Source: Comamonas sp. (GTDB taxonomy: Bacteria > Pseudomonadota > Gammaproteobacteria > Burkholderiales > Burkholderiaceae_C). Taken from it: a DNA stretch of 64,000 bases. The stretch covers positions 1 to 64,000 of the forward strand of contig NZ_SPEY01000023.1 of NCBI RefSeq assembly GCF_009360615.1, given 5' to 3'. Below, in pieces: positions 34,977-46,180 of the stretch (position 1 is its first letter; every line of letters starts with the position of its first letter). The translations under genes were made by a program, and so were the position numbers. Below the pieces are notes generated by a model. It was not told where the DNA came from, searched no databases, and saw nothing but the letters and a program-made list of their open reading frames with translations.

Positions 34977-35006
34977 ACCGCCTGCGGGCTCATGCTTGCA
35001 GGCGGT
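34977..35006 (-). terminator. Possible terminator after flavin oxidoreductase
   Basis: 9-bp arms ACCGCCTGC (34977-34985) and GCAGGCGGT (34998-35006). On the minus strand the hairpin is followed by TGTTCG, only weakly U-rich, so termination is plausible rather than certain. Confidence 0.45.
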
Positions 35007-35028
35007 CTCGGCTCTTCGGTCAGTGGCT

Positions 35029-37155
35029 TCAGACTTCGCGCCCGGCCTGATGGCCCGAATGCATGGCGCCCTCGATATAGCCCAGGTCCTGGCAGTCCCC
35101 GATCCGGCGCACGGGAGTCCGGGTAAGGGCTTGCAACTGCTCGGCGACGCTGGAATCGGCTTCGGCGCCAATGGCCAGCACCACGGAGTCGGCGGGCGTG
35201 CGGTATTCCTCGCCTTTCTTGTCCGTCCAGACGACGTCCTTGCGGTCTATGCGCTTGACGCTGGACTGCATCAGCAGCTTGCCATGGTTCTTCACGGCGT
35301 CGTACACGCGCCAGCGGCGCACGATGGCCAGCTCGGTGCCGGGGTGGGTGCCGGGGTCCAGCACGGTGACTTCGCGGCCGCGATCGAGCAGGAACTCGGC
35401 CAGTTCCAGACCAACCAGACCTGCGCCGATGATGACCACGCGCTTGCCCAGGGGCATCCACAGCTTGGACAGATTCTGGATCGCTGCCGTGCTGTCCGTC
35501 ACCTTGAGCATGCCGCCGGCCTTGAACAGTGCGCGCTCGGCCAGGTTCAGCTTGGCCTTGGCAATCTCGTCGGCGCGGTCGCCCGTCATCAGGCGGCGCA
35601 GCTCGTCGCCGCTCCAGACATGGCTTTGCTGGGCACCATCGATGGCGGGGGCGGCACGCCTGGCGCCGGTGCCCACCAGGATTTCGTCGGGTTTTAGCTC
35701 GGCCAGCAGCTTTGCATCGACGGTGGTGTTCAGGCGAACCTGAATTTGTGGGTGATCCATCTGTTTGACCAGATAGTCGAGCAGGCGACCGTTTTCAGGG
35801 TAGGCCAGGGCGGCAAAGAACAGGGTGCCGCCCAGGCGGTCGCTGCGCTCTGCCAGCGTCACGCGGTGGCCGCGCAGGGCGGCGACGCGGGCGGCTTCCA
35901 TGCCCGAGGGGCCGCCGCCGACGATCAGCACATGCTTGGGCTTTTCGGCAAAGCGGATGGTCCTGACGGCTTCATGGCCGGTCTGCGCATTGACGGCGCA
36001 CTTGATGCCGCGGTTGACGAAGATCTCGCTCACGCAGGCATAGCAGTAGATGCAGGGACGCACGTCCTTGGCGGCATTGGCCTGCAGCTTGCTGGCCATG
36101 TCGGGCTCGGCCAGCAGCTTGCGGCCCATGGCCACGAAGTCGATCTCCCCCCTGGTCACCGCATCGGCGGCATCGTCAAGCTCCCAGCGCCCGGCCGAGA
36201 TGATGGGAAGGCTCACGGCCTGCTTGAACTGCCGCGCAAATTCGCGGTAGGCGTTCTCCTTCTGCGGAATCGGGGCGTCGGTGAACGCCGAGCCGGTGGG
36301 CATGCGGGCATAGGCAGAGACGCTGATCGCGTCCATGCCCAGTTCCTCGCAGAGCCTGGCGGTCTTGAGTGCCTCGTCCATGGTGATGCCGCCGGGCGTG
36401 TGCATTTCTTCCGCGTCCAGACGTACCCAGACCGGATAGTCGGGGCCCACGCGCTCGCGCACCGCGGTCAGCACCTCGCGCAGCAGGCGGCTGCGGTTCT
36501 CGTAGCTGCCGCCGTACTCGTCGGTGCGGCTGTTGAAGAAGGGCGAGAGAAAATTGGCGACCATGTAGTTGTGCGCGCAATGCACTTCCACCGCGTCGAA
36601 GTTGGCCTGCTTGGCGCGCAGGGCCGCAGCGGCAAACCACTCCACCATCTGCGCGATATCGGCCTTGTCCATGATGCGGTAGCGCTCCGGGTAGGGGCCG
36701 ACGCCGACAAAGGTCGAGAACTCCTTGGGCGTGATGGTGCGCATGCCGTCGTGAACCGGGCCGTCGGGCGGCAGGGAGGATACCCACATTTCGCGGCCAC
36801 AGGCGCGGTCGTGGGCGGCGACCTTGCCACTGTGATTGATCTGCACCGCGATCTTGCCGCCATGGGCATGGACGCGGCGCGTGACTTCGGCCAGGCCCGG
36901 TATGAAGCGGTCGTTGGAGATACCCAGCTGGTGCGGCTCGCTGGTGCCTGAAGGCCAGGAAATAGCTGTCGTTCCCATGATGATGAGACCGGTGCCGCCC
37001 TGGGCCCTGGCTTCGTAGTAGGCCTGGGTGCGTTCGCCGCAGATGCCGTCGTCGCCGCCGAAGTTCTCGCCCATGGGGGCCATGACGATGCGGTTCTTCA
37101 GCTCCAGGGAGCCGATACGCCCTGTCTGCAGCAGGGGTGCGTGGGGGTTGTTCAT
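35029..37155 (-). CDS. NADH:flavin oxidoreductase with FAD and 4Fe-4S (BaiH/FadH family)
   Basis: 708 residues in three parts. An FMN TIM-barrel of the old yellow enzyme type (about 1-345) starts LLQTGRIGSLELKNRIVMAP. A 4Fe-4S site C-x2-C-x2-C-x11-C (CIYCYACVSEIFVNRGIKC) is near residue 365. An FAD/NAD(P) domain starts HVLIVGGGPSGMEAARVA. This is the architecture of 2,4-dienoyl-CoA reductase FadH and of the gut bile-acid reductases BaiCD and BaiH, which reduce steroid ring double bonds. Next to hsdA and ksi a ring enone reductase is plausible. It follows the FadH-like gene by 15 bp. Confidence 0.83.
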   Translation of the reverse strand: MNNPHAPLLQTGRIGSLELKNRIVMAPMGENFGGDDGICGERTQAYYEARAQGGTGLIIMGTTAISWPSGTSEPHQLGISNDRFIPGLAEVTRRVHAHGGKIAVQINHSGKVAAHDRACGREMWVSSLPPDGPVHDGMRTITPKEFSTFVGVGPYPERYRIMDKADIAQMVEWFAAAALRAKQANFDAVEVHCAHNYMVANFLSPFFNSRTDEYGGSYENRSRLLREVLTAVRERVGPDYPVWVRLDAEEMHTPGGITMDEALKTARLCEELGMDAISVSAYARMPTGSAFTDAPIPQKENAYREFARQFKQAVSLPIISAGRWELDDAADAVTRGEIDFVAMGRKLLAEPDMASKLQANAAKDVRPCIYCYACVSEIFVNRGIKCAVNAQTGHEAVRTIRFAEKPKHVLIVGGGPSGMEAARVAALRGHRVTLAERSDRLGGTLFFAALAYPENGRLLDYLVKQMDHPQIQVRLNTTVDAKLLAELKPDEILVGTGARRAAPAIDGAQQSHVWSGDELRRLMTGDRADEIAKAKLNLAERALFKAGGMLKVTDSTAAIQNLSKLWMPLGKRVVIIGAGLVGLELAEFLLDRGREVTVLDPGTHPGTELAIVRRWRVYDAVKNHGKLLMQSSVKRIDRKDVVWTDKKGEEYRTPADSVVLAIGAEADSSVAEQLQALTRTPVRRIGDCQDLGYIEGAMHSGHQAGREV

Positions 37156-37170
37156 TTTTCTCGCTGTCTC

Positions 37171-39246
<2,076 letters not shown>

Positions 39247-39261
39247 CTAGGGGAATCACAT

Positions 39262-39275
39262 CGTCCGTTTGCATG
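39262..39275. promoter_or_regulatory. Operator-like palindrome, site 7
   Basis: CGTCCGTTTGCATG matches the window consensus at 12 of 14 positions. It lies between divergent fadH-like (start 39186) and hsdA (start 39341) genes, 65-76 bp from either start codon. Confidence 0.6.
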
Positions 39276-39293
39276 TAGTCTGACCTTTCGAGA

Positions 39294-39303
39294 TGGGCTT
39301 TGA
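39294..39303. promoter_or_regulatory. Possible RepA-type operator (TGGGCTTTGA), proximal copy
   Basis: Reverse complement of TCAAAGCCCA, located 38 bp before the hsdA start codon where a repressor would block transcription. Identification rests on my recollection of the published hsdA operator and on position. Confidence 0.4.
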
Positions 39304-39340
39304 TGTGCGCCATCCCAACCCAGATCCAAGGAAACAAGAC

Positions 39341-40114
39341 ATGTCCATCATCGTGATGAGCGGCTGCGCCACCGGCATCGGCGCGGCCACGCGCAAGGCC
39401 CTGGAAGCGGCAGGCCACCAGATCGTCGGCATCGATGTCCGCGATGCAGAAGTGATCGCAGACCTCTCGACGTGCGAAGGCCGCAGACAGGCGGTTGCCG
39501 ATGTGCAGGCACGATGCGGCAAGAGCATGGACGGCCTGGTGCTGTGTGCTGGCCTGGGGCCGCAGACCAAGAGGGTCGGCAATGTGGTTTCGGTCAATTA
39601 CTTCGGAGCGACCGAACTGCTGGATGCCTTTTTGCCGCTGCTCAGGCAAGGCCGGCAGCCTGCGGCCGTCGTCATCTCGTCGGTGGCTTCCGCCCATCTG
39701 GCATTCGACAAGAATCCGCTGGCATCGGCACTGGAAGCCGGCGAGGAAGACAAGGCCCGCGCCATGGTCGAACAGGCAGGGGAGCAGGGCGGCAACCTGG
39801 CCTATGCAGGCAGCAAGAATGCGCTCACGGTGGCCGTGCGCAAGCGCGCCGCCGCATGGGGACAGGCCGGCGTACGCCTGAACACGATTGCCCCCGGTGC
39901 GACCGAAACTCCTTTGCTGCAGGCAGGGCTGCAGGACCCGCGCTACGGCGAATCCATTGCCAGGTTCGTGCCTCCGCTGGGCCGCCGCGCCGACCCCGCC
40001 GAGATGGCATCCGTCATCGCCTTTCTCATGAGTGAAGCCGCCAGCTATGTGCATGGCGCCCAGATCGTGATCGATGGCGGTATCGATGCAGTGATGCGTC
40101 CGGCGGGATTCTGA
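39341..40114 (+). CDS. hsdA: 3-alpha-hydroxysteroid dehydrogenase/carbonyl reductase
   Basis: 257 residues, the length of the C. testosteroni enzyme, and nearly identical to it along the whole chain as I remember it. It reversibly oxidises the 3-alpha-hydroxyl of steroids with NAD+, an early step of ring degradation, and reduces carbonyl compounds. The cofactor motif is SGCATGIG (residues 7-14). Ser114, Tyr155 and Lys159 occupy the known catalytic positions. LCAGLGPQT replaces the usual NNAG, a hallmark of this enzyme. ksi follows 108 bp downstream. The upstream region has an operator-like palindrome and a candidate repressor decamer. Confidence 0.96.
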   Translation: MSIIVMSGCATGIGAATRKALEAAGHQIVGIDVRDAEVIADLSTCEGRRQAVADVQARCGKSMDGLVLCAGLGPQTKRVGNVVSVNYFGATELLDAFLPLLRQGRQPAAVVISSVASAHLAFDKNPLASALEAGEEDKARAMVEQAGEQGGNLAYAGSKNALTVAVRKRAAAWGQAGVRLNTIAPGATETPLLQAGLQDPRYGESIARFVPPLGRRADPAEMASVIAFLMSEAASYVHGAQIVIDGGIDAVMRPAGF

Positions 40115-40207
40115 TTCCCTTGAGCCGACGTGCGGCCCTGCACGGACGACAGGAGCCCGGCCTCGACGGGTCCGGGGGCCGCCCTGTTCGGGAACACCTC
40201 ATTCTGA

Positions 40208-40600
<393 letters not shown>

Positions 40601-40762
40601 GGAGAGTCAGGCGCTTGACTGCACCTGATATGGAATCTGTCTTCGCTTGATTTAAAAGGATTGAAAGAATATTTGAATCTGAAATCCATTGAAATAATGC
40701 GCGGGCTGCTATTGCTTTTTCTGTTCAAGGCAATGCGGTGAGTGCTCCTGGCCCGAGCCGGC

Positions 40763-41695
40763 TTACAGATGGAAGTGCCCGGCCGCCTCGGGCTGGTAGA
40801 GCACTTTCTCGATCCGGATATGTCGGGTGCGATCGAGAATCCGCCAGACGATGTGGTCTCCTTCGCGGCAACCCAGAATGGCGGTGCCCAGGCCCGAGAA
40901 AACCGACAGGCTTGCGGTATCGTCATCGGCATCCTCGGGGTAGACCAGGGCCACTTCGACGCTCTGCTCGTCGAGGCGCAGCAAGGCCCTGGAGTTCATG
41001 GTGACCACATCGCCCTGCATCTGCCGCGCATCGACCACCATGGCGCGCTCGACCTCATGTTCGAGATCGGCTGCTTGGGACTCCCATTCCAGGGCAAGCC
41101 TGTCTCTGAGGCGTGCCTGATCCTCGGCCGTGATGCAGATTCCGGCCGCCGCGCCCGACGCCCCTGCGCGCAGACGCTGGAGGTAGCGCTGTGCCGTCAT
41201 CGCGTAGCACTTCAGTGCCGGCGTCTCGTGCTCCAGCACAAAGCCGTTGTGTGCGAACGCCTTGAGCGAGCGCGTGTTGCCGGCATGGATTCTGGCAATC
41301 AGTCTTTCGGCGCGCAGGTCGAAAAAGGCTCGCTTCATCCCTTCATGCAAGGCACTGACGCCGAGCTTGCGCCCCCAGCGGTCGCGTTGGCCGATGACCA
41401 GCACGATCTCGCAGTCCTGCCCATTCCTGATCAGGCGCACAAAGCCCACGGGCAGGTCCTTGCGGTCGTAGACCATGAAGAAGCGCCCGCCCTGGTTGAA
41501 GAGGTGGGTGAGTATCGGCAGCCGGATGCGGTCGATGAGCTGCTCTATGTGACGCGAGACATGGCGCGAATCGCTGAGGTGGCGCACGACGTCCTCGTCG
41601 TTGAGCCAGTCCACCAGGCTCAGTGCATGGTCCCGCGTGATCTCCGGGCACAGGGATACGAAAGGCTTGTTCATCTTCAACACCGTGGGTTGCAA
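40763..41695 (-). CDS. GNAT acetyltransferase fused to an Rnk/GreA-type C-terminal domain
   Basis: 310 residues (303 from the alternative ATG at 41674). The first ~170 residues are a RimJ/RimL-like GNAT domain (LVIGQRDRWGRKLGVSAL as the acetyl-CoA loop, IHAGNTRSLKAFAHNGFV near its end). The last ~90 residues match Rnk, the nucleoside diphosphate kinase regulator with the GreA/GreB C-terminal fold (DVVTMNSRALLRL, VALVYPEDADDD, LGTAILGCREGDHIVW). Rnk homologues bind RNA polymerase. No steroid-related role is visible. Convergent with ksi, 162 bp apart. Confidence 0.8.
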   Translation of the reverse strand: MQPTVLKMNKPFVSLCPEITRDHALSLVDWLNDEDVVRHLSDSRHVSRHIEQLIDRIRLPILTHLFNQGGRFFMVYDRKDLPVGFVRLIRNGQDCEIVLVIGQRDRWGRKLGVSALHEGMKRAFFDLRAERLIARIHAGNTRSLKAFAHNGFVLEHETPALKCYAMTAQRYLQRLRAGASGAAAGICITAEDQARLRDRLALEWESQAADLEHEVERAMVVDARQMQGDVVTMNSRALLRLDEQSVEVALVYPEDADDDTASLSVFSGLGTAILGCREGDHIVWRILDRTRHIRIEKVLYQPEAAGHFHL

Positions 41696-42058
41696 GAATG
41701 AAAGCCCTTCATGGCCACGGCGCAGGCCATGACGGTTCTTTCGACACAGGCGCCGATTCTAGGCACGCGGATTCTGCGGTGCCGGCACGGTGCCGATTTC
41801 GCATCGCTTTGCTTGGTCTATGACCTGCTTGCGAAGCGGGGGGCGCGCTTGCCCTGAAGCCGAAGAAGCCATGGTTCCGGAAGATGCAGGTCCGCATCTG
41901 CCGGCGCCTGCCATGCGCTGTATTCAGACGCTGCCTGCCCGCCATGCGTTCGCATTCTCACGGTTTCAATGCCTGGATCCGGCATCGACGTGCACCAGAT
42001 GCTCCCTCCATCTTCGATGGTCCGCGAAGCACCGGTCGCCGCCGTCCTGGCTTGTCGC
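41696..42058. other. Intergenic, no convincing gene (363 bp)
   Basis: Between two minus-strand genes. It should hold the promoter of the GNAT-Rnk gene and the end signals of the LysR gene. Short frames on either strand show no motifs, and I see no clear hairpin. Confidence 0.5.
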
Positions 42059-42985
42059 TCAGACCGCCCGCGAGCGCGCGCCGTCCGTGCCTGCCAGATG
42101 GGGCCGTAATAGCTCGGTGATCCAGTTCAGGAAGGCGGTCACGCGTGGCGCCATCTGTCGGCGATGCGGGTAGAGCAGGGACACCGGCATGGGCGCGGCC
42201 TTGAAGTCGGGCATGACCTCGACCAGCAGGCCTTGATCGAGCAGATGGCGTGCTCCCCGTACAGGGGCCTGAATCAGGCCGATGCCGGCAAGGCAGGCGG
42301 CCTGGTAGGCATCCGTGCCGTTGACCACCAGGGCGCAGCGCATGGGCTGCAGTGCGATCTCCCTGCCGCACTGGTACTCCCATCCCGCGCCATGACGGCC
42401 GAGCTGGTTCGCATAGTGAATGATCCGGTGGCGTGACAGATCGGCCAGGGTTGCGGGCGTGCCGTGGCGCTCCAGGTAGGCGGGACTGGCCAGATTGCAC
42501 ATCTCCAGCGCGCCGATGGTGCGGGCGATCAAGTCGGTATCTGCCAGCGGACCGATGCGCACCACACAGTCAAAGCCCTCCTGAACGACATCCACGCGGC
42601 GGTCGCTGGTGCTGATGCCCACCTCCAGCAAAGGATGGGCCGAGAGGAACTCAGGCAGTTTCGGAAGGATGAGGTCCCGGGCCAGGGTGTTGGGCATATC
42701 GATGCGCAGGCTGCCGCGCAGTCCGCTGGTGGCGGGCTGGAACATGGCTTGCAGCTGCTCCATGTCGGCCATCAGCTCCTTGCTGCGTTCGAGGAACTGC
42801 TCTCCGTCGGCGGTCAACCTTACATGTCGCGTGGTCCGTTGCAGCAGGCGCGTTCCGAGCTGCTTTTCCAGCTGCTGGACCACGGTCGACACACGGCTCT
42901 TGGTCAGCCCGAGCTGGTCTGCGGCCAGTGTGAAGCTGGAGCGCTCGGCCACACGGGTGAACACATGAAGTGCATTGAAGTCCAT
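42059..42985 (-). CDS. LysR-family transcriptional regulator
   Basis: 308 residues with the N-terminal HTH (FTRVAERSSFTLAADQLGLT, then SRVSTVVQQLEKQLGTRLL) and an effector domain of the CrgA/AaeR-like group. It diverges from an SDR gene with a 109-bp, relatively AT-rich gap (42986-43094) that holds both promoters, the usual arrangement for a LysR regulator and its target. Effector unknown. Confidence 0.9.
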   Translation of the reverse strand: MDFNALHVFTRVAERSSFTLAADQLGLTKSRVSTVVQQLEKQLGTRLLQRTTRHVRLTADGEQFLERSKELMADMEQLQAMFQPATSGLRGSLRIDMPNTLARDLILPKLPEFLSAHPLLEVGISTSDRRVDVVQEGFDCVVRIGPLADTDLIARTIGALEMCNLASPAYLERHGTPATLADLSRHRIIHYANQLGRHGAGWEYQCGREIALQPMRCALVVNGTDAYQAACLAGIGLIQAPVRGARHLLDQGLLVEVMPDFKAAPMPVSLLYPHRRQMAPRVTAFLNWITELLRPHLAGTDGARSRAV

Positions 42986-43094
42986 GAGCTTTATTGTATT
43001 TTTAAAGAGAACAGTGTGATATCTATGTCGGTCTTTATTCGTTTATGGAGAACTCCTAAAGTCCTGGCGTGTTGACATCCTCCATGAGACCGAC

Positions 43095-43862
43095 ATGCAA
43101 GCATCTGCACCCCGCATCGCATTGATCACCGGCGCAAGCCGGGGCCTGGGACGTAGCGAAGCCCTCAAGCTGGCCGAACTCGGCGTTCATCTGATCGTCA
43201 CTTACAAGGACCGCGAGAGCGATGCCCAGGCGCTGGTCTCCCGCATCGAGGCGCTGGGCAGCCGCGCCGTGGCGCTGCGCCTGGATGTGGGCGACTGCAA
43301 GAGCTTTGCCGCGTTTGCCGGCAGCGTCAGGAGCGTGCTGGCCGACACCTGGCAACGCGAACAGCTCGACTATCTGGTGAACAATGCCGGCATCGGCCTG
43401 GTGGCACCGTTTGCCGAGACCACGGAGGCGCAGTTCGACCTGCTCGTCGATATTCACCTCAAGGGCGCATTCTTTCTGACGCAGAAACTGCTGCCCCTGA
43501 TCCAGGACGGCGGGCGCATCATCAATACCTCGTCCGGGCTGGCGCGCTTCACCTTGCCAGGCTATGCGGCCTATGCGGTGATGAAGGGCGGCATCGAAGT
43601 GATGACGCGCTATCTGGCCAGGGAGCTGGGCGCACGCGGCATCGCCGTGAACACCATCGCGCCTGGCGCCATCGAGACGGATTTCGGTGGCGGCGTGGTG
43701 CGCGACAATGCACAGGTCAACGCCCATATCAGCGGACTGACCGCCATGGGCCGGGCGGGGCGCCCCGACGATGTCGGCGCGGCGGTCGCCGCCCTGCTGG
43801 CCGAAGGCAACAGCTGGGTCACCGGCCAGCGTATCGAGGTCTCCGGTGGCATGATGCTTTGA
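43095..43862 (+). CDS. Short-chain dehydrogenase/reductase (divergent from LysR)
   Basis: 255 residues. Cofactor motif TGASRGLG, NNAG in LVNNAGIG, catalytic Ser in NTSSGLA and Tyr-x3-Lys in YAVMK. The second-strand end VTYKDRES lacks an acidic residue directly after the strand, so NADP(H) is likely. Classic SDR length with the C-terminal WVTGQRIEVSGGMML. No operator-like palindrome of the steroid type lies upstream, so it probably answers only to the adjacent LysR regulator. Substrate unknown. Confidence 0.88.
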   Translation: MQASAPRIALITGASRGLGRSEALKLAELGVHLIVTYKDRESDAQALVSRIEALGSRAVALRLDVGDCKSFAAFAGSVRSVLADTWQREQLDYLVNNAGIGLVAPFAETTEAQFDLLVDIHLKGAFFLTQKLLPLIQDGGRIINTSSGLARFTLPGYAAYAVMKGGIEVMTRYLARELGARGIAVNTIAPGAIETDFGGGVVRDNAQVNAHISGLTAMGRAGRPDDVGAAVAALLAEGNSWVTGQRIEVSGGMML

Positions 43863-44012
43863 GCGTGCGCCCCTTCGCGGGCAAGAACCGGCATGGGGCC
43901 GGAGCTTGCGGGCGAGTGGCTCGGGCCAGTCCTGACCGCCGGTGCCGGCACATGCAGGCATGCGCGACCTCTGGCTCGCTGATCGGGGATCAAAGGATTT
44001 GGAGGCGAATTC

Positions 44013-44444
44013 GTGCCCGAGAACTATCTGGGAAGCTGCCTGTGTGCAAGAGTCGGATACCAGCTGCTGTCGTCGCCCAGGGCCGTGACACATTGCCATT
44101 GCGGGCAGTGCCGCAAGAGCCATGGCGCTGCGTTCGCGAGCTATGGCGCTGTACCGCGCCATGACCTGCGCATAGTCTCGGGGGAGTCCGAGATCAAGTC
44201 CTATGCGTCGTCGCCATCCGTGCACAGGCAGTTCTGCGCGCATTGCGGCTCATCGCTGTTCTGGTCCAGGCAGACCGGCGACTGGGCTGACTGGATATGC
44301 ATTGCACTGGGCACGCTGGACTCGACTTTCAGCGCACCCAGGCAAAGGCATGCACATCTGCAGTCCCGGCCCCTGTGGTCGGACTTCGCCGAGGGTTGCA
44401 TGCTTCCGGGGCCGGGGGCGCGCAGTGCCGGATCACTGCCCTGA
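44013..44444 (+). CDS. GFA / CENP-V family zinc protein
   Basis: 143 residues. The zinc-binding cysteines of the glutathione-dependent formaldehyde-activating (Mss4-like) fold are visible: CLCARVGY, HCHCGQCRKSHG and CAHCGSSLFW. Family members bind thiol adducts or zinc; most have no proven activity. GTG 44013 is the start because GGAGG lies at 44001-44005. The last ~20 residues are low-complexity. It ends 5 bp before the convergent enoyl-CoA hydratase. Confidence 0.8.
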   Translation: MPENYLGSCLCARVGYQLLSSPRAVTHCHCGQCRKSHGAAFASYGAVPRHDLRIVSGESEIKSYASSPSVHRQFCAHCGSSLFWSRQTGDWADWICIALGTLDSTFSAPRQRHAHLQSRPLWSDFAEGCMLPGPGARSAGSLP

Positions 44445-44449
44445 AGCGC

Positions 44450-45262
44450 TCACTCGCCCCTGAAGCGCGGCTGCCGCTTCTCGATGAACGCATTCATGCC
44501 TTCCTTCTGGTCGCGGGTCGCAAACAGAATCTGGTTGGCCTTGCGCTCCAGCATCAGGGCGGCGTCCAGCGATGCATCCATGCCGGCCATCACCACTTCC
44601 TTGATCTGCTCCACGGCCAGCGGCGGCATATGGGCGATCAGTTCCGCCATTTTCAGCGCCTCAGGGATTACCTGATCGTCTGCACAGACTAGGCTGACCA
44701 GGCCCATGGCATAAGCTTCGTCGGCGCTGACGGGCTTGCCGGTCAGCAGGATGCGCATGGCCTGGAACTTGCCCACGGCGCGCACCAGGCGCTGGGTGCC
44801 GCCAATGCCGGGCATGATGCCGATGCGTATTTCGGGCTGGGCAAAGCTGGCTCCCCGCCCGGCGATGATGATGTCGCAATGCATGGCCAGCTCGGCCCCG
44901 CCGCCAAAGGCATAGCCGCAGACCGCGGCGATGATGGGCTTGGGGCATTTCTCGATCGGCGCCCAGACCCGCTCCGTGTGGCGCTTCATGATCTCCACGG
45001 GGCCGCAGGAGTCCATGCTCCGGATGTCGCCGCCCGCCGCAAACACCTTGTCGCCGCCGGTCAGAACGATGCAGCGCACGCGATCGTCTGCACCCAGCGC
45101 GCTGAAGGTTCCGGACAGCGCGGCCTGCAGGGACAGGCTCAGTGCATTCGTGGCCTGGGGGCGGTTGAGCTGCACCACCGCCACGCCGTTGTCCTGCTGC
45201 CGAACCAGCAGTTCCTCCTGCGCGGTATCCATGTTTTCAATAGCCGTAGGGGGGGCTGACAT
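44450..45262 (-). CDS. Enoyl-CoA hydratase/isomerase family protein
   Basis: 270 residues of the crotonase fold. The oxyanion-hole strands are FAAGGDIRSM and YAFGGGAELAMHCD. The catalytic Glu positions are filled (GGGAE, and GIMPGIGGTQRL preceded by PEIRI), as in true hydratases. It would hydrate a 2-enoyl-CoA from side-chain or ring degradation. ATG 45262 is the start; the long upstream open frame is antisense to the SDR gene. It diverges from the eleven-gene operon, with the best operator-like palindrome of the window 58 bp before its start. Confidence 0.9.
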   Translation of the reverse strand: MSAPPTAIENMDTAQEELLVRQQDNGVAVVQLNRPQATNALSLSLQAALSGTFSALGADDRVRCIVLTGGDKVFAAGGDIRSMDSCGPVEIMKRHTERVWAPIEKCPKPIIAAVCGYAFGGGAELAMHCDIIIAGRGASFAQPEIRIGIMPGIGGTQRLVRAVGKFQAMRILLTGKPVSADEAYAMGLVSLVCADDQVIPEALKMAELIAHMPPLAVEQIKEVVMAGMDASLDAALMLERKANQILFATRDQKEGMNAFIEKRQPRFRGE

Positions 45263-45320
45263 AAGGTTTTCCAGGGAGTTGAACAGAGGCCATGGTCGTT
45301 TTCGGACAAGCGACCAACAT

Positions 45321-45334
45321 CGTCCTTTTGGACG
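45321..45334. promoter_or_regulatory. Operator-like palindrome, site 8 (best match)
   Basis: CGTCCTTTTGGACG, a perfect 5-bp inverted repeat, matches the window consensus at 13 of 14 positions. It lies between the enoyl-CoA hydratase (start 45262) and the large operon beginning at 45371. Confidence 0.65.
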
Positions 45335-45370
45335 TATCTGCTGCCGGTGCCGAAATCTAAATTGGCAGCC

Positions 45371-46162
45371 ATGGATACGAATAACGACTTTCAAGACAAG
45401 GTGGTGCTGGTCACCGGCGGCACCAAGGGCATAGGCAAGGCCATCGCGCAGGGGTTTCTCGCCGCAGGCGCCACGGTGGTGGTCTGCGGGCGCCAGCAAC
45501 CCGAGGAGCTGCCGTCGACGGGCGGTCGCTGCGCGGAATTCGTGGCCTGCGATGTGCGCGAGGCCCAGGCCGTCAGGGACATGGTCGATGACGTGAAGCG
45601 CCGCCATGGCCGCCTGGACGTTCTCGTCAACAACGCCGGCGGCGCTCCCCATGTGGATGCGGCCACGGTATCGCCGCGCTTTCACGAAAGCGTGCTGCGC
45701 CTGAATCTCTTCTCGACCCTGCACGCCTCTCAGGCCGCCAATGCCGTGATGCAGCAGCAGGACGGCGGTGGCGTGATCGTCTGCATCGGCAGCATCAGCG
45801 CGCTGCGCCCGTCGCCGGGCACGGCGGCCTACGGTGCCGCCAAGGCGGCGGTGCTGAGCCTGGTCAGCTCTCTGGCGGTGGAGTGGGCGCCCAAGGTGCG
45901 CGTCGTGGCCGTCAGCCCCGGCCTGGTGCGCACCGAGCAGTCGCATCTGCACTTCGGGGACGAGGCCGGAATCGCCTCGGTCGCTCAGACCATTCCTGCG
46001 GGCCGACTGGCCGAACCCGAGGACATTGCCAACGCCTGTCTGTACGTGGCCTCGCAAAGCGCCTCCTACATGAGCGGCACCAACCTGCTGCTGCATGGAG
46101 GCGGCGAGCGCCCTGCTTTCCTGGGCGCATCGAACTCGGAATCCGCTCAGCAGAAACACTGA
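45371..46162 (+). CDS. Short-chain dehydrogenase/reductase, first gene of large operon
   Basis: 263 residues. TGGTKGIG cofactor motif, LVNNAGGAP, catalytic Ser in CIGSISAL and YGAAK (Tyr-x3-Lys). A GTG at 45347 in the same frame is an alternative start, but ATG 45371 places the cofactor strand at the usual distance. As first gene of the side-chain operon it may oxidise the 3-hydroxyacyl or another steroid hydroxyl. The TTG-started MaoC-DUF35 gene follows after 18 bp. Confidence 0.87.
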   Translation: MDTNNDFQDKVVLVTGGTKGIGKAIAQGFLAAGATVVVCGRQQPEELPSTGGRCAEFVACDVREAQAVRDMVDDVKRRHGRLDVLVNNAGGAPHVDAATVSPRFHESVLRLNLFSTLHASQAANAVMQQQDGGGVIVCIGSISALRPSPGTAAYGAAKAAVLSLVSSLAVEWAPKVRVVAVSPGLVRTEQSHLHFGDEAGIASVAQTIPAGRLAEPEDIANACLYVASQSASYMSGTNLLLHGGGERPAFLGASNSESAQQKH

Positions 46163-46180
46163 ATTTCAAAGGAGACAATC

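Noticed and set aside
40141..40148. CACGGACG half-site between hsdA and ksi
   Set aside because: Single arm only; ksi is more likely read from the hsdA promoter or from an unrelated one.
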